NCBI GenBank assembly: GCA_040387055.1
Contig: JAZKEM010000241.1
Span: 1 to 13,549, forward strand
Source of the DNA: Stenotrophobium sp040387055
GTDB lineage: Bacteria > Pseudomonadota > Gammaproteobacteria > Nevskiales > Nevskiaceae
Length of the DNA: 13,549 nucleotides
Reading direction: 5' to 3'
The translations under genes were made by a program, and so were the position numbers. Below the pieces are notes generated by a model. It saw nothing but the letters and a program-made list of their open reading frames with translations, ran no database searches and had not been told where the DNA came from. Positions 1 to 5,957 of this stretch are shown here, piece after piece; position 1 is the stretch's first letter, and every line of letters starts with the position of its first letter.

Positions 1-917
1 ACCAAACCATTCGCGCCCGCCTCTCCTCAGAAGTGGCTCTTATTAATGACATTGGTGGCTATATTATCGCCGCTGGTGGCAAACGCCTGCGACCCGCTCT
101 AGTCCTGATGGCCGGCCGTGCGATGGGCAGCAAAACCGATGAAACCGTCCTTTTGGCGGCCACCATCGAGTTCATCCATACCGCCACCCTGCTGCATGAC
201 GACGTAGTTGATGAATCTGGCCTACGCCGCGGCCGCAAGACCGCCAATGCGGTTTGGGGCAATGCCGGTGCCGTGCTCTCTGGCGACTTTCTCTATTCCC
301 GCGCCTTCCAGATGATGGTCGACTCCAAGCGCATGGAAGTGATGCGCGTAATGGCCGACACCACTAATGCTATTGCTGAAGGCGAAGTGCTTCAGTTAAT
401 GAATGTTGGTGATCCAGAAGTCAGCGAAGCACGTTATATGCGCGTGATCGAACTCAAAACCGCACGCCTGTTTGAAGCCGCAACCAAACTCGGCGCGATC
501 AGTGCCGATGCTGATGAAGCGGGTATCGCCCGCATGGCTGAATACGGCCACAAACTCGGCGTCGCTTTTCAGCTCGTTGATGACGTGTTGGATTACGTTG
601 CAGACAGCAGTCTCAGCGGCAAAAATCTCGGCACCGATTTAGCCGAAGGCAAACCTACTTTGCCACTGATTCACGCGATGAAAAATGGCACACCAGCGCA
701 GGCAGAATTGATCCGCGGCGCGATCGTAGAAGGCAAGCTGGAGAACCTCCCTGAGGTCCTAAAAGCCGTTGAATCGACTGGGGCCATCCCTTACACTCGT
801 GCCCTCGCAGAACGGTACTCCCGTGAAGCAGAAAATGCGTTAAGCGATCTTCCCGATTCGCCACATAAAAACGCACTGATCAACTTGGCCCGCTACAACA
901 ACGCGCGCGTCAGCTGA
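1..917 (+). CDS. ispB: Octaprenyl/polyprenyl diphosphate synthase, 5'-truncated by window edge
   Basis: This is a trans-long-chain prenyl diphosphate synthase. It extends farnesyl diphosphate with isopentenyl diphosphate to make the side chain of ubiquinone, in the cytoplasm. The first Asp-rich motif DDVVD is at 198-212 and the second, DDVLD, at 579-593; GGKRLRP and GEVLQLMN are also typical of the family. The frame is open to the left edge (from base 3: QTIRARLSSE, then VALINDIGG), which aligns with the N-terminal helix of E. coli IspB. The GTG at 33 is therefore probably an internal Val codon, and about 20 residues lie outside the window. The stop at 915-917 is 5 bp before tRNA-Pro, so the two are probably co-transcribed. 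The assignment rests on recalled similarity to E. coli IspB; the exact chain length of the product cannot be read from sequence. Confidence 0.93.
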   Translation, partial: QTIRARLSSEVALINDIGGYIIAAGGKRLRPALVLMAGRAMGSKTDETVLLAATIEFIHTATLLHDDVVDESGLRRGRKTANAVWGNAGAVLSGDFLYSRAFQMMVDSKRMEVMRVMADTTNAIAEGEVLQLMNVGDPEVSEARYMRVIELKTARLFEAATKLGAISADADEAGIARMAEYGHKLGVAFQLVDDVLDYVADSSLSGKNLGTDLAEGKPTLPLIHAMKNGTPAQAELIRGAIVEGKLENLPEVLKAVESTGAIPYTRALAERYSREAENALSDLPDSPHKNALINLARYNNARVS

Positions 918-922
918 TCCAT

Positions 923-999
923 CGGGGCGTAGCTCAGCTTGGTAGAGCGCTTGCTTCGGGAGCAAGAGGTCGCAGGTTCGAATCCTGTCGCCCCGACCA
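923..999 (+). tRNA. tRNA-Pro (anticodon CGG), CCA encoded
   Basis: A complete 77-nt cloverleaf can be drawn by eye. The acceptor stem is CGGGGCG (923-929) with CGCCCCG (989-995), then discriminator A and an encoded CCA (997-999). The D stem is GCTC/GAGC, the anticodon stem CTTGC/GCAAG with loop TTCGGGA, giving anticodon CGG (957-959), and the T arm contains TTCGAAT. It reads proline CCG codons. The 3' part from 955 is one copy of the 45-bp direct repeat, so this gene is the integration site of the element to its right. The tRNA remains intact because the element supplies an identical 3' end. Confidence 0.97.
955..999 (+). repeat. Attachment site core, left copy (attL), 45-bp direct repeat
   Basis: This copy is identical over 45 bp to 5894-5938. 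The identity starts in the anticodon loop (TTCGGG) and runs to the end of the encoded CCA; it breaks on both sides (954 C versus 5893 A, 1000 A versus 5939 G). Tyrosine integrases commonly use the 3' half of a tRNA gene. The integrase gene is the first element gene beside it, ending 27 bp away. Confidence 0.95.
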
Positions 1000-1026
1000 A
1001 ACGCTTCAGTGACTTACGTACGGATT

Positions 1027-2076
1027 TTATTCCGCTGTCTCTTTCACCGTAGCCAAATCGTAGCTCGCGTTTAAGCTACCCAATCCAGCGCGCTCCGCGT
1101 AACGATCTGCATACCCTGCAAGATGATTCATCGAGAGATGCGCATAACGCTGCACCATCTCTGAAGTCCTCCATCCGCCTAGCTCTTGCAAAACGTTCAT
1201 TGGCGTATCGTTCTGCGCGTGCCAACTCGCCCAGGTGTGCCTCAGATCGTGCCATCGAAAATCCTTGATGCCTGCACGCTCTAATGCGCCGCGCCAAGCC
1301 TTCGTACCAACTTGGTTGATCGGCTTACCTTTGTAGCTGAACACATGCGTCGGATGCTGCCCTTTCTGCCCGATGAGTACTTGCATCGCGTCAGGAGTTA
1401 ACGGAACCGGAATAGCGCGCCGCGCCTTCGCATTTTCCGCTTGCACCCACGCACTGCGCTTTTCCAAATCAACCTGAGCCCAACGCAGATTTTTCACATT
1501 GCCTTGACGCAAACCAGTAGCAAGTGAAAAAAGTACCATCGCTCGAAGATGATCAGGTAACTCAGCCAGCAGTCGCACTGCTTCTTCTTTAGTCAGAAAC
1601 CGAACTCGCCCCAATGGCTCTTTTAGAAAGCGCATCTTCGGCATGCGATCTAACCATTCCCACTCGTTGACGGCCTTACGAAGAATTGCTCGCAACAGTT
1701 CCAGCCTTCGATTCACTGTTCCGTTACTGACCTTCTCCGATAGACCGACACGCATAAGTTTGTCGATCACATCGCGGCTAATGTCGTTTAAATCCATCCC
1801 TTCTAGATGCGGTTGCAACCAGCGAAGATGAAACTTGTCCGTCACTAACGTTGCCTTGTACCCACTTTCATCCAAGTGGCGAATTACAGCTTCGTCCCAT
1901 AAATGACGCGGCTTTACGCCGAGTCGTTCCTGTTCCCACAGTTCGGATTTTCGTTTGTCGTGGAGTTCTTGAGCCTTTCGTTTATCGGAAGTCCCAGTGC
2001 TTTCCTGCAAGCGGCGACCTTTGTGTGAGAGCTTGACCCACCATACCGATGAGTCCTTTCGTTTGTAGAGTGACAT
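1027..2076 (-). CDS. Tyrosine recombinase (phage-type integrase)
   Basis: This 349-aa site-specific recombinase is expected to integrate and excise the element at tRNA-Pro. Residues 1-50 (SLYKRKDSSVWWVKL and on) look like a small beta-sheet arm-binding domain, about 60-150 like the SAM-like core-binding domain, and 160-325 like the catalytic domain. Visible catalytic residues are R190 (TGLRQGN), K217, H276 and R279 (HDLRH), W302 in the H/W position, and nucleophile Y311 (QRYAHLS), a full set. The start ATG at 2076 has its own GGAG Shine-Dalgarno sequence, although it lies inside the upstream HTH gene. It is last in the rep-xis-int operon and reads toward the tRNA, with no clear terminator in the 27 bp between. 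Its last codons contain a candidate arm site. Confidence 0.95.
   Translation of the reverse strand: MSLYKRKDSSVWWVKLSHKGRRLQESTGTSDKRKAQELHDKRKSELWEQERLGVKPRHLWDEAVIRHLDESGYKATLVTDKFHLRWLQPHLEGMDLNDISRDVIDKLMRVGLSEKVSNGTVNRRLELLRAILRKAVNEWEWLDRMPKMRFLKEPLGRVRFLTKEEAVRLLAELPDHLRAMVLFSLATGLRQGNVKNLRWAQVDLEKRSAWVQAENAKARRAIPVPLTPDAMQVLIGQKGQHPTHVFSYKGKPINQVGTKAWRGALERAGIKDFRWHDLRHTWASWHAQNDTPMNVLQELGGWRTSEMVQRYAHLSMNHLAGYADRYAERAGLGSLNASYDLATVKETAE
1048..1065 (+). other. Candidate integrase arm-type site, int side
   Basis: Two 7-bp motifs lie in tandem, CGTAGCC (1048-1054) and CGTAGCT (1059-1065), with start-to-start spacing 11 bp. They fall inside the 3' end of int, 49 bp from the att core. 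The same arrangement, matching at 16 of 18 positions and in the same orientation, occurs at the other end of the element (5781-5798). Short tandem direct repeats on both sides of a core are the usual layout of arm sites bound by the N-terminal domain of tyrosine integrases. The function is inferred. Confidence 0.55.
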
Positions 2077-2276
2077 ATAGATTTCTCCGGGTAGTCACCC
2101 TGCAACGCTCGCGGTTCGTATTGTGCACGTAGATAGGCCAATAAGTCAGCCTCCACGAACACCCATCGCTTTCCAATTTTTGCCCCGGGAATGTCGCCAG
2201 TTTTAGTGCGTTCCGCCAAGGTAATCGGATGGATATGTAGAAATGCCGCAGCTAGTTGCAGAGTGAGCGTGTTCAT
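1914..2276 (-). CDS. Excisionase-like HTH DNA-binding protein (HTH_17/AlpA type)
   Basis: Residues 4-52 form a MerR/excisionase-type winged helix: LAAAFLHIHPITLAERTKTG, then IPGAKIGKRWVF and DLLAYL. Such proteins act as recombination directionality factors or as regulators of integrase. The start ATG overlaps the stop of rep by 4 bp (ATGA at 2276-2273), indicating translational coupling. The reading frame continues to 120 aa, so its last 54 or so codons overlap int by 163 nt in another frame. The part after about residue 60 is low in hydrophobic residues and has no recognisable domain, so it may be a read-through tail. Whether it drives excision or represses transcription cannot be told from sequence. 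Confidence 0.82.
   Translation of the reverse strand: MNTLTLQLAAAFLHIHPITLAERTKTGDIPGAKIGKRWVFVEADLLAYLRAQYEPRALQGDYPEKSICHSTNERTHRYGGSSSHTKVAACRKALGLPINERLKNSTTNENPNCGNRNDSA
2077..2088 (-). promoter_or_regulatory. Internal ribosome binding site for int
   Basis: On the minus strand GGAG (2088-2085) precedes the int ATG (2076-2074) by 8 nt. It decides the int start although the site lies within the coding frame of the HTH gene. Confidence 0.75.
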
Positions 2277-3295
2277 GTAGAAACCTTGCCGATGAAGTCA
2301 TCAGGGCAAGGCACAGTCATAAGCCGCTTGGGCTGCCCTTCACGCATTACCTGCGATAGCACTGCTGCTGAGTCGCCGCGCTCCACCTCACACATGACGT
2401 TGAGCGCGCGGCCTGCTGCCGACTTAACCCACCCACACATCTGCGTGTACGTCATTTCGTAAATGCGCTGCACAGTTTTAATTTTGGATTGCTCTGTACT
2501 GAGCGTTGCGAAGCAAGGATAAGCGCCTGCCAGGTATGCGCCAGCTCGTGTAAGCACCTCCCACGGAATCAGTCGACTCTTGTTTCGCAATTCGACTTCC
2601 GCACGCACCCACGGACTTAATGGGTCTCCGAGTTGCTTCCCCTTCTCATACACACGGCACAGTTTTCCGTTCTCACGTTTGCCGACATAGAAAGTTCGGC
2701 CTTCGCCTGAACCAAGGTCATCACGATGATGGCCAGCAGAGGGTCTGCCATTAAGCGCAAAACCACCTTCTCGATACCACTGTATTGCGCGATCTACCGT
2801 GATGAAACTGCCCTGAAAATCATCGTGAGCCAGATCAACTCGGCATATATGCGCATCGTAGGTATCACCCCAAACACGGATTGCGTTCCAGTCCTGCACT
2901 CTGGCGCATGCCTTGGCGTTGAGAGAGACGTGAACCGTTCCGCGTTGTCTTTCCCCTCCGTAGGCGAGGAGTCCGTAGTCACCAAGATCAACACGTCTTG
3001 CATAGCCTTGCCAGCCCTTATCCGTTGAGTTCCATTGCTCAGGTGGAATACCGAACAGAATCTCTAAACTCTTGGCAATCCAAGGCAGAGAATCAACGGA
3101 CTCTGGTGGCAGTACGCTAAACGCAAGCCAATCAATCAGAGCGATGTTGGGATTAGCAGTTTCGTGGTGGTCATTAGTTTCGCCCCGTATTACTAGACGG
3201 GGCATATCTCCGCCGCTGCGCGCGCCGTGCTCATCCTTGCGCGCGGCGTGCTCGTCGGCGTCGACACTTGCCAATGTAGTATCAGTCGGCGTCAT
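2273..3295 (-). CDS. Rolling-circle replication initiator / relaxase, Rep_trans family
   Basis: This 340-aa protein has the motif series of the Rep_trans family (PF02486), which includes initiators of RCR plasmids and filamentous-phage-type elements and the MobT relaxases of Tn916-like elements. Visible motifs are IDWLAFS (54-60), VSLNAKAC (123-130), RVDLAHDD (152-159), then YVGKRENGKLCRVYEKGKQ (203-221) with Y216 as the likely nicking tyrosine, and RAEVELR (231-237). It is expected to nick one strand at the element's origin and initiate rolling-circle replication or transfer. The first 45 or so residues are polar and contain a tandem DEHxAR repeat. ATG at 3295 overlaps the upstream RHH gene by 14 bp but has a weak RBS; Met31 is an alternative start. 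The stop overlaps the HTH start by 4 bp. Whether it replicates or mobilises the element is not resolved. Confidence 0.88.
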   Translation of the reverse strand: MTPTDTTLASVDADEHAARKDEHGARSGGDMPRLVIRGETNDHHETANPNIALIDWLAFSVLPPESVDSLPWIAKSLEILFGIPPEQWNSTDKGWQGYARRVDLGDYGLLAYGGERQRGTVHVSLNAKACARVQDWNAIRVWGDTYDAHICRVDLAHDDFQGSFITVDRAIQWYREGGFALNGRPSAGHHRDDLGSGEGRTFYVGKRENGKLCRVYEKGKQLGDPLSPWVRAEVELRNKSRLIPWEVLTRAGAYLAGAYPCFATLSTEQSKIKTVQRIYEMTYTQMCGWVKSAAGRALNVMCEVERGDSAAVLSQVMREGQPKRLMTVPCPDDFIGKVST

Positions 3296-3665
3296 TCTTG
3301 GCCGCCGGTGCTGACAGTGTTACGCCCAGCTCTTTCTCAATTAGCTTTGTGTGCTTAACGACAAGCCAGCGGAAGTCCTCACGTGGGCCTTCCATTTGCT
3401 CATAGTCAAATACACCATCTTGCGTCCTAATTTCGGTACCGGGGACACCTTCCCAATCTAGACCTAACTCAAAATCTTCGAGTGCCGTCGCCAGAAGATC
3501 GTTGATTACTTCATGGCGCTTTACGCTTGGATACATCTCGCAGATAGCGGCAATCTTGGCCGCAACGAGCGCCGGTAAGCGTACCGAGAGTTGCTTTGGC
3601 ATCAGGACAGTGTTGTCCGGACGCGCCCAAACTGATGAGAGAGTTGAAGCTTTGGACTTGGTCAT
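3282..3665 (-). CDS. Ribbon-helix-helix (CopG/Arc-like) regulator of the rep operon
   Basis: This 127-aa protein has a probable RHH DNA-binding segment at residues 24-66: the strand KQLSVRL, then two helices (ALVAAKIAAICEMYP, and SVKRHEVINDLLATALEDF). The C-terminal half is acidic and unrecognised. It is the first gene of the rep-xis-int operon and overlaps rep by 14 bp. The ATG at 3665 has GGAG 5 nt upstream. A consensus -35 box overlapping an 8-bp inverted repeat sits about 55 bp upstream, so autoregulation of rep-operon transcription, as by CopG-type plasmid repressors, is the simplest role. Origin binding next to the structured region is an alternative. The RHH call is by pattern only. 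Confidence 0.78.
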   Translation of the reverse strand: MTKSKASTLSSVWARPDNTVLMPKQLSVRLPALVAAKIAAICEMYPSVKRHEVINDLLATALEDFELGLDWEGVPGTEIRTQDGVFDYEQMEGPREDFRWLVVKHTKLIEKELGVTLSAPAAKNDAD

Positions 3666-3693
3666 ACGAACTCCAAACAGTGAATGTTTGAAG

Positions 3694-3740
3694 AATGTCT
3701 CACGACCGTTATATAACTGTCAATAACATTTTTGTTATTG
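3694..3740 (-). promoter_or_regulatory. Promoter with overlapping inverted-repeat operator for rep operon
   Basis: On the minus strand TTGACA (3723-3718) is a perfect sigma70 -35 box. A poor -10 candidate (GACATT, 3699-3694) follows at 18 bp; a TATAAC closer by is too near to pair with it. A perfect inverted repeat with arms CAATAACA (3721-3728) and TGTTATTG (3733-3740) and a TTTT centre overlaps the -35 box. The layout suggests repression by a small DNA-binding protein, most likely the RHH product encoded just downstream. Confidence 0.6.
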
Positions 3741-3741
3741 G

Positions 3742-3859
3742 TTGTTGCCCTCGTGGGCCCACAGCCTCGCTTCTACGAAGCGACCCGCGCAGCGGTACGG
3801 TGATTCCTTACGGCCTCACCGCCGCGCGGGCTTCGGGTTGTGGACTACGGGGACAACAA
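3742..3859. other. Highly structured non-coding region: candidate rolling-circle origin, oriT or structured RNA
   Basis: Hand folding gives a compact three-way junction. The outer imperfect stem pairs 3742-3766 with 3836-3859 (TTGTTG..CCC..CGT..CCACAGCC against GGTTGTGG..ACG..GGG..CAACAA, with G-T pairs and small bulges). The first inner hairpin has 7-bp arms TCGCTTC (3767-3773) and GAAGCGA (3777-3783) with a TAC loop. The second has CCCGCGC (3784-3790) with GCGCGGG (3824-3830), extended inside by GCGGT (3792-3796) with ACCGC (3818-3822). Helices abut almost without unpaired bases. It is the only sizeable gap inside the element and lies immediately upstream of the rep-operon promoter, so a double- or single-strand origin, oriT, or packaging-like hairpin is plausible. 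It also follows the cargo operon and may stop its transcription. Confidence 0.6.
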
Positions 3860-3860
3860 A

Positions 3861-4241
3861 TCAGTCCTTAGCAAAAGGCTTCAAAATTTGAGGGATTCGC
3901 ATGGGATCGAGTAAGCCTGCAGCTACGAGGGCAGCCAATAAGAGGCTTACCGCAATAACTACAGCAGGCAAAACGCGATCAAATGCAATCGCCACTACTG
4001 TTGCCATCCAGCCTATTGCAGCCAACTCAATCACCAGAACAAAAGCAACATATTCTTGATGATAAGAATGTGTAAACCACAGAGAGAGAAGAGCTATTAA
4101 GTTTGCCCCTGCCGGGATGAAAAAAAAGATATTTTTTAATTCAGATTTAGGCTTCTGAAGATACTGCTCCAATGTTCCACCAGAGGCCACAATCATGTCT
4201 TTAATTTCTTCAGTCGTGCCTTCCAACGGCCCGAGCTTCAC
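3861..4241 (-). CDS. Three-TM membrane protein of unknown function (cargo gene 3)
   Basis: I do not recognise the family. The 126-aa protein has a soluble N-terminal part of about 37 residues, then three hydrophobic segments (about 38-57, 64-87 and 90-111) and a short tail ending KPFAKD. It should sit in the inner membrane. The start is GTG at 4241, overlapping the stop of the preceding gene by 4 bp (GTGA) with a strong GGAGG six nt upstream; both support a real, translationally coupled gene. A small multi-TM protein after a DUF4062 protein suggests a membrane-acting partner, possibly an effector that disrupts the membrane; that role is inferred from context alone. Its coding sequence is AT-rich compared with the flanking chromosome. 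Confidence 0.72.
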   Translation of the reverse strand: MKLGPLEGTTEEIKDMIVASGGTLEQYLQKPKSELKNIFFFIPAGANLIALLSLWFTHSYHQEYVAFVLVIELAAIGWMATVVAIAFDRVLPAVVIAVSLLLAALVAAGLLDPMRIPQILKPFAKD

Positions 4242-4627
4242 GCCCTGCCTCCACTACTATTAGCTGTAACCCGCATCACATCGTGTTTAGCAGCAGATTC
4301 ATCCCAGCTGTCGCTCCCATCTTCTCCTTTGATAAGAATGACCCTATTGCCTTCAATAACTGTATTTGTACCGCGAAAATTAAAGCCCGATAGATTCCCA
4401 CCGAACGCATTTTGGCGGATTTTCCCCAATGCATCGTTAACTGTTGGACTAGATGGGTGATAGGTATCCTGATTCAGCTGACCAGATCCAATTTTGAAGA
4501 TAATTAACGCACCTTCGGCATCTGATGGATAAACATCAAAAACAACACCAGTAGAACCTTTGAGGTGCAACGCCAGATATCTACGTAGATTGTTTATGTA
4601 ACCTTGGAGCAGAGGTCTGTCTTTCAT
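4238..4627 (-). CDS. Unrecognised 129-aa soluble protein (cargo gene 2)
   Basis: I know no family for this protein. It has an N-terminal amphipathic stretch (LLQGYINNLRRYLALHL, residues 6-22), then alternating beta-like segments (VVFDVYP, ALIIFKIG, TVIEGNRVILIKG) and an acidic loop GEDGSDSWDESAAKHD. There is no signal peptide or membrane segment, so it is predicted cytosolic. The ATG at 4627 has AGGTG 4 nt upstream. It begins 67 bp after the DUF4062 gene and overlaps the three-TM gene by 4 bp, so the trio is probably one operon. With a predicted intracellular sensor-like protein before it and a membrane protein after it, it could be an adaptor or regulator; this is speculation from gene order. 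Confidence 0.68.
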   Translation of the reverse strand: MKDRPLLQGYINNLRRYLALHLKGSTGVVFDVYPSDAEGALIIFKIGSGQLNQDTYHPSSPTVNDALGKIRQNAFGGNLSGFNFRGTNTVIEGNRVILIKGEDGSDSWDESAAKHDVMRVTANSSGGRA

Positions 4628-4694
4628 TTTGCACCTGTAAAAATATTATTAGTATTTAGCGCTGTAGCTATAACGTATCAGTCCCGGATGCTCA

Positions 4695-5690
4695 TTATGA
4701 AGACCGGATCACTCGCCCCTCAATCATCTTCCGTTGCCCGTCATCAGTCAGCCCCCAAAAAAGTGAATGCCCACCGGCTGTGGTCTTCAAGTACTGCACG
4801 GTGACCAAGCCATATGCCTGCAACTGAATAGACGCGGTTTTAAATTGCTGATCATTTACTCTCGCCGAATGTCCACTACGGCCACTTGCTTCTAGTAGCA
4901 CGCGGGAAAATATTTGCTTAACTGCAACGTCATTTGGATGATCGACTAGATAGGGCGCTATAAGCACAAACAGATTTTTCCAAGAAATCGTGATGTCAAA
5001 TGTATAGCTTCCAGTACGACCAGCATTGGCACTGCTATAAGACCCTTCAAATTTGTACACTGAATTCAGATCAGCAATATCAGGAACAGCTATGGCTTTC
5101 TTTTGCTTTAATTCACGGACTGATTGTTTAAGATTTTCATTCTGCTTCTGAAGTTCTCTATTTTCGATCAACATTTGTTCGTTGGGCATACTCGTAGCGC
5201 GCGCCCATCCAACTGCCGGATAAGTTTTAATGGCTCTGGATACGCTTAGCGCAACCAATCCCGGTAGCTCACTGGTATTTTTCCAAAACTTAACTAATCG
5301 GCCATCCATTACTTTTTCTTTGAAATTCTCTAAGCGCTGTCGAAGTTCGGCATCACTTTCAGATTTTCCAAACGGTATATTGTTTGGCTCGCCGTGGATC
5401 AATGCGATCACTTTCAGGCCCTTACTTACCGCATAGTCGAATTCCATTTCTGTATAGCTAATTCCATCAGCCGTTGTTGACCCGTACCTTCCTCCTATCA
5501 AAAGCAGATAGTAGTCAGAATCATCAATAACTTTCTTAATGAAATTGAATTGCTCTTCATCCGCTGCCGGGAACAGTTCCATTCCCGCTGGGATGCAATC
5601 CAATTCCATTAATGCCTGCATAACACCCTGACGTTCATCCTTCAGGTCTGTGTAAGTTGAGCTGACAAATATTTGGTAACGCTTATCCAT
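4695..5690 (-). CDS. DUF4062 domain protein with coiled coil and C-terminal winged-helix-like domain (cargo gene 1)
   Basis: Residues 1-100 match the DUF4062 pattern: YQIFVSSTYTDLKDER, IPAGMELFPAADEE, DDSDYYLLLIGGRYGS, then GISYTEMEFDYAV with conserved acidic residues E81 and E83. DUF4062 resembles TIR-like Rossmann folds and in animals precedes NACHT ATPases in NWD1 and TEP1. Residues about 170-198 are a predicted coiled coil (MLIENRELQKQNENLKQSV). Residues about 225-325 resemble a winged helix, ending in WGLTDDGQRKM. No ATPase domain is present. I chose ATG at 5690, which has GGTGA 8 nt upstream and begins the DUF4062 motif directly (331 aa), over a TTG at 5732 that adds 14 poorly supported residues. 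It heads the cargo operon. Sensor or effector of a defence system is the leading inference; no enzymatic activity can be claimed. Confidence 0.85.
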   Translation of the reverse strand: MDKRYQIFVSSTYTDLKDERQGVMQALMELDCIPAGMELFPAADEEQFNFIKKVIDDSDYYLLLIGGRYGSTTADGISYTEMEFDYAVSKGLKVIALIHGEPNNIPFGKSESDAELRQRLENFKEKVMDGRLVKFWKNTSELPGLVALSVSRAIKTYPAVGWARATSMPNEQMLIENRELQKQNENLKQSVRELKQKKAIAVPDIADLNSVYKFEGSYSSANAGRTGSYTFDITISWKNLFVLIAPYLVDHPNDVAVKQIFSRVLLEASGRSGHSARVNDQQFKTASIQLQAYGLVTVQYLKTTAGGHSLFWGLTDDGQRKMIEGRVIRSS

Positions 5691-5780
5691 CGTGAATTTC
5701 ACCCAAGAAATATCGATTGCAAATTTGAACAATCCACATGTCTAACTTTGTAGTGTTCAGATACCCCAAAAAACCGAAGG

Positions 5781-5798
5781 CGTAGCCAAAACGTAGCC
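5781..5798 (+). other. Candidate integrase arm-type site, cargo side
   Basis: Two identical CGTAGCC motifs (5781-5787 and 5792-5798) are separated by AAAA, with the same 11-bp period and orientation as at 1048-1065. The site is 95 bp inside the right att core. In the excised circle the two pairs would flank the core as P and P' arms. The rest of 5691-5893 holds no gene I can support; it must contain the cargo promoter, but I see no convincing -35/-10 pair. Confidence 0.55.
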
Positions 5799-5893
5799 TA
5801 GCTGACGCTGTTTTTCCTGATTTAAAGCTTATTCTGGCAATTGCGAACGTTGCAAGGTGTTGATTTCATTGCAGCCAGATTTCCAAACCTCAA

Positions 5894-5938
5894 TTCGGGA
5901 GCAAGAGGTCGCAGGTTCGAATCCTGTCGCCCCGACCA
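5894..5938 (+). repeat. Attachment site core, right copy (attR), displaced tRNA-Pro 3' end
   Basis: This is an exact 45-bp copy of the 3' part of tRNA-Pro, including TTCGAAT and the encoded CCA. The 5' half (acceptor 5' strand, D arm, first anticodon-stem strand) is missing, so it is not a tRNA gene. It marks the right end of the element and the return to chromosomal sequence, 19 bp before the rlmA stop. Confidence 0.95.
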
Positions 5939-5957
5939 GAATTTCTCAATTAAATTC

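Larger units (their letters stand above)
955..5938. mobile_element. 4.94-kb integrated element in tRNA-Pro, rep-xis-int backbone with DUF4062 cargo
   Basis: The element is bounded by the two 45-bp att copies; the unit between equivalent points is 4939 bp. It holds seven genes, all on the minus strand: cargo (5690 to 3861), then RHH regulator, Rep, HTH/Xis and integrase (3665 to 1027). No capsid, packaging, zot-like, pilus or T4SS gene is visible. A Rep_trans initiator plus integrase suggests excision to a circle followed by rolling-circle replication or mobilisation in trans. It could be a satellite of a filamentous phage or an integrative mobilisable element; the sequence does not decide. 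Base composition is visibly more AT-rich in the cargo part (about 3860-5730) than in the flanks, consistent with transfer. After excision rlmA would lie just downstream of tRNA-Pro. Confidence 0.93.

Noticed and set aside
33..35. GTG as the start of ispB
   Set aside because: The frame is open to the window edge and the upstream residues match the IspB N-terminal helix, so it is an internal Val codon.
2726..3028. Plus-strand open frame of 100 codons inside rep
   Set aside because: It is antisense to a gene with clear family motifs, has no RBS and no recognisable domain.
3742..3859. CRISPR array or insertion-sequence end
   Set aside because: The repeats here are inverted, not regularly spaced direct repeats, and no transposase or target duplication is present.
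5691..5732. TTG start adding 14 residues to the DUF4062 protein
   Set aside because: The RBS is poor and the extra residues precede the point where DUF4062 proteins normally begin; ATG 5690 has a fair GGTGA.
5894..5938. Second tRNA-Pro gene
   Set aside because: Only the 3' part is present; the sequence before 5894 has no acceptor or D arm. It is the displaced att copy.
955..5938. Intact filamentous prophage
   Set aside because: Rep and integrase fit, but no coat, Zot-like or assembly gene is present and integration is at a tRNA rather than a dif site.
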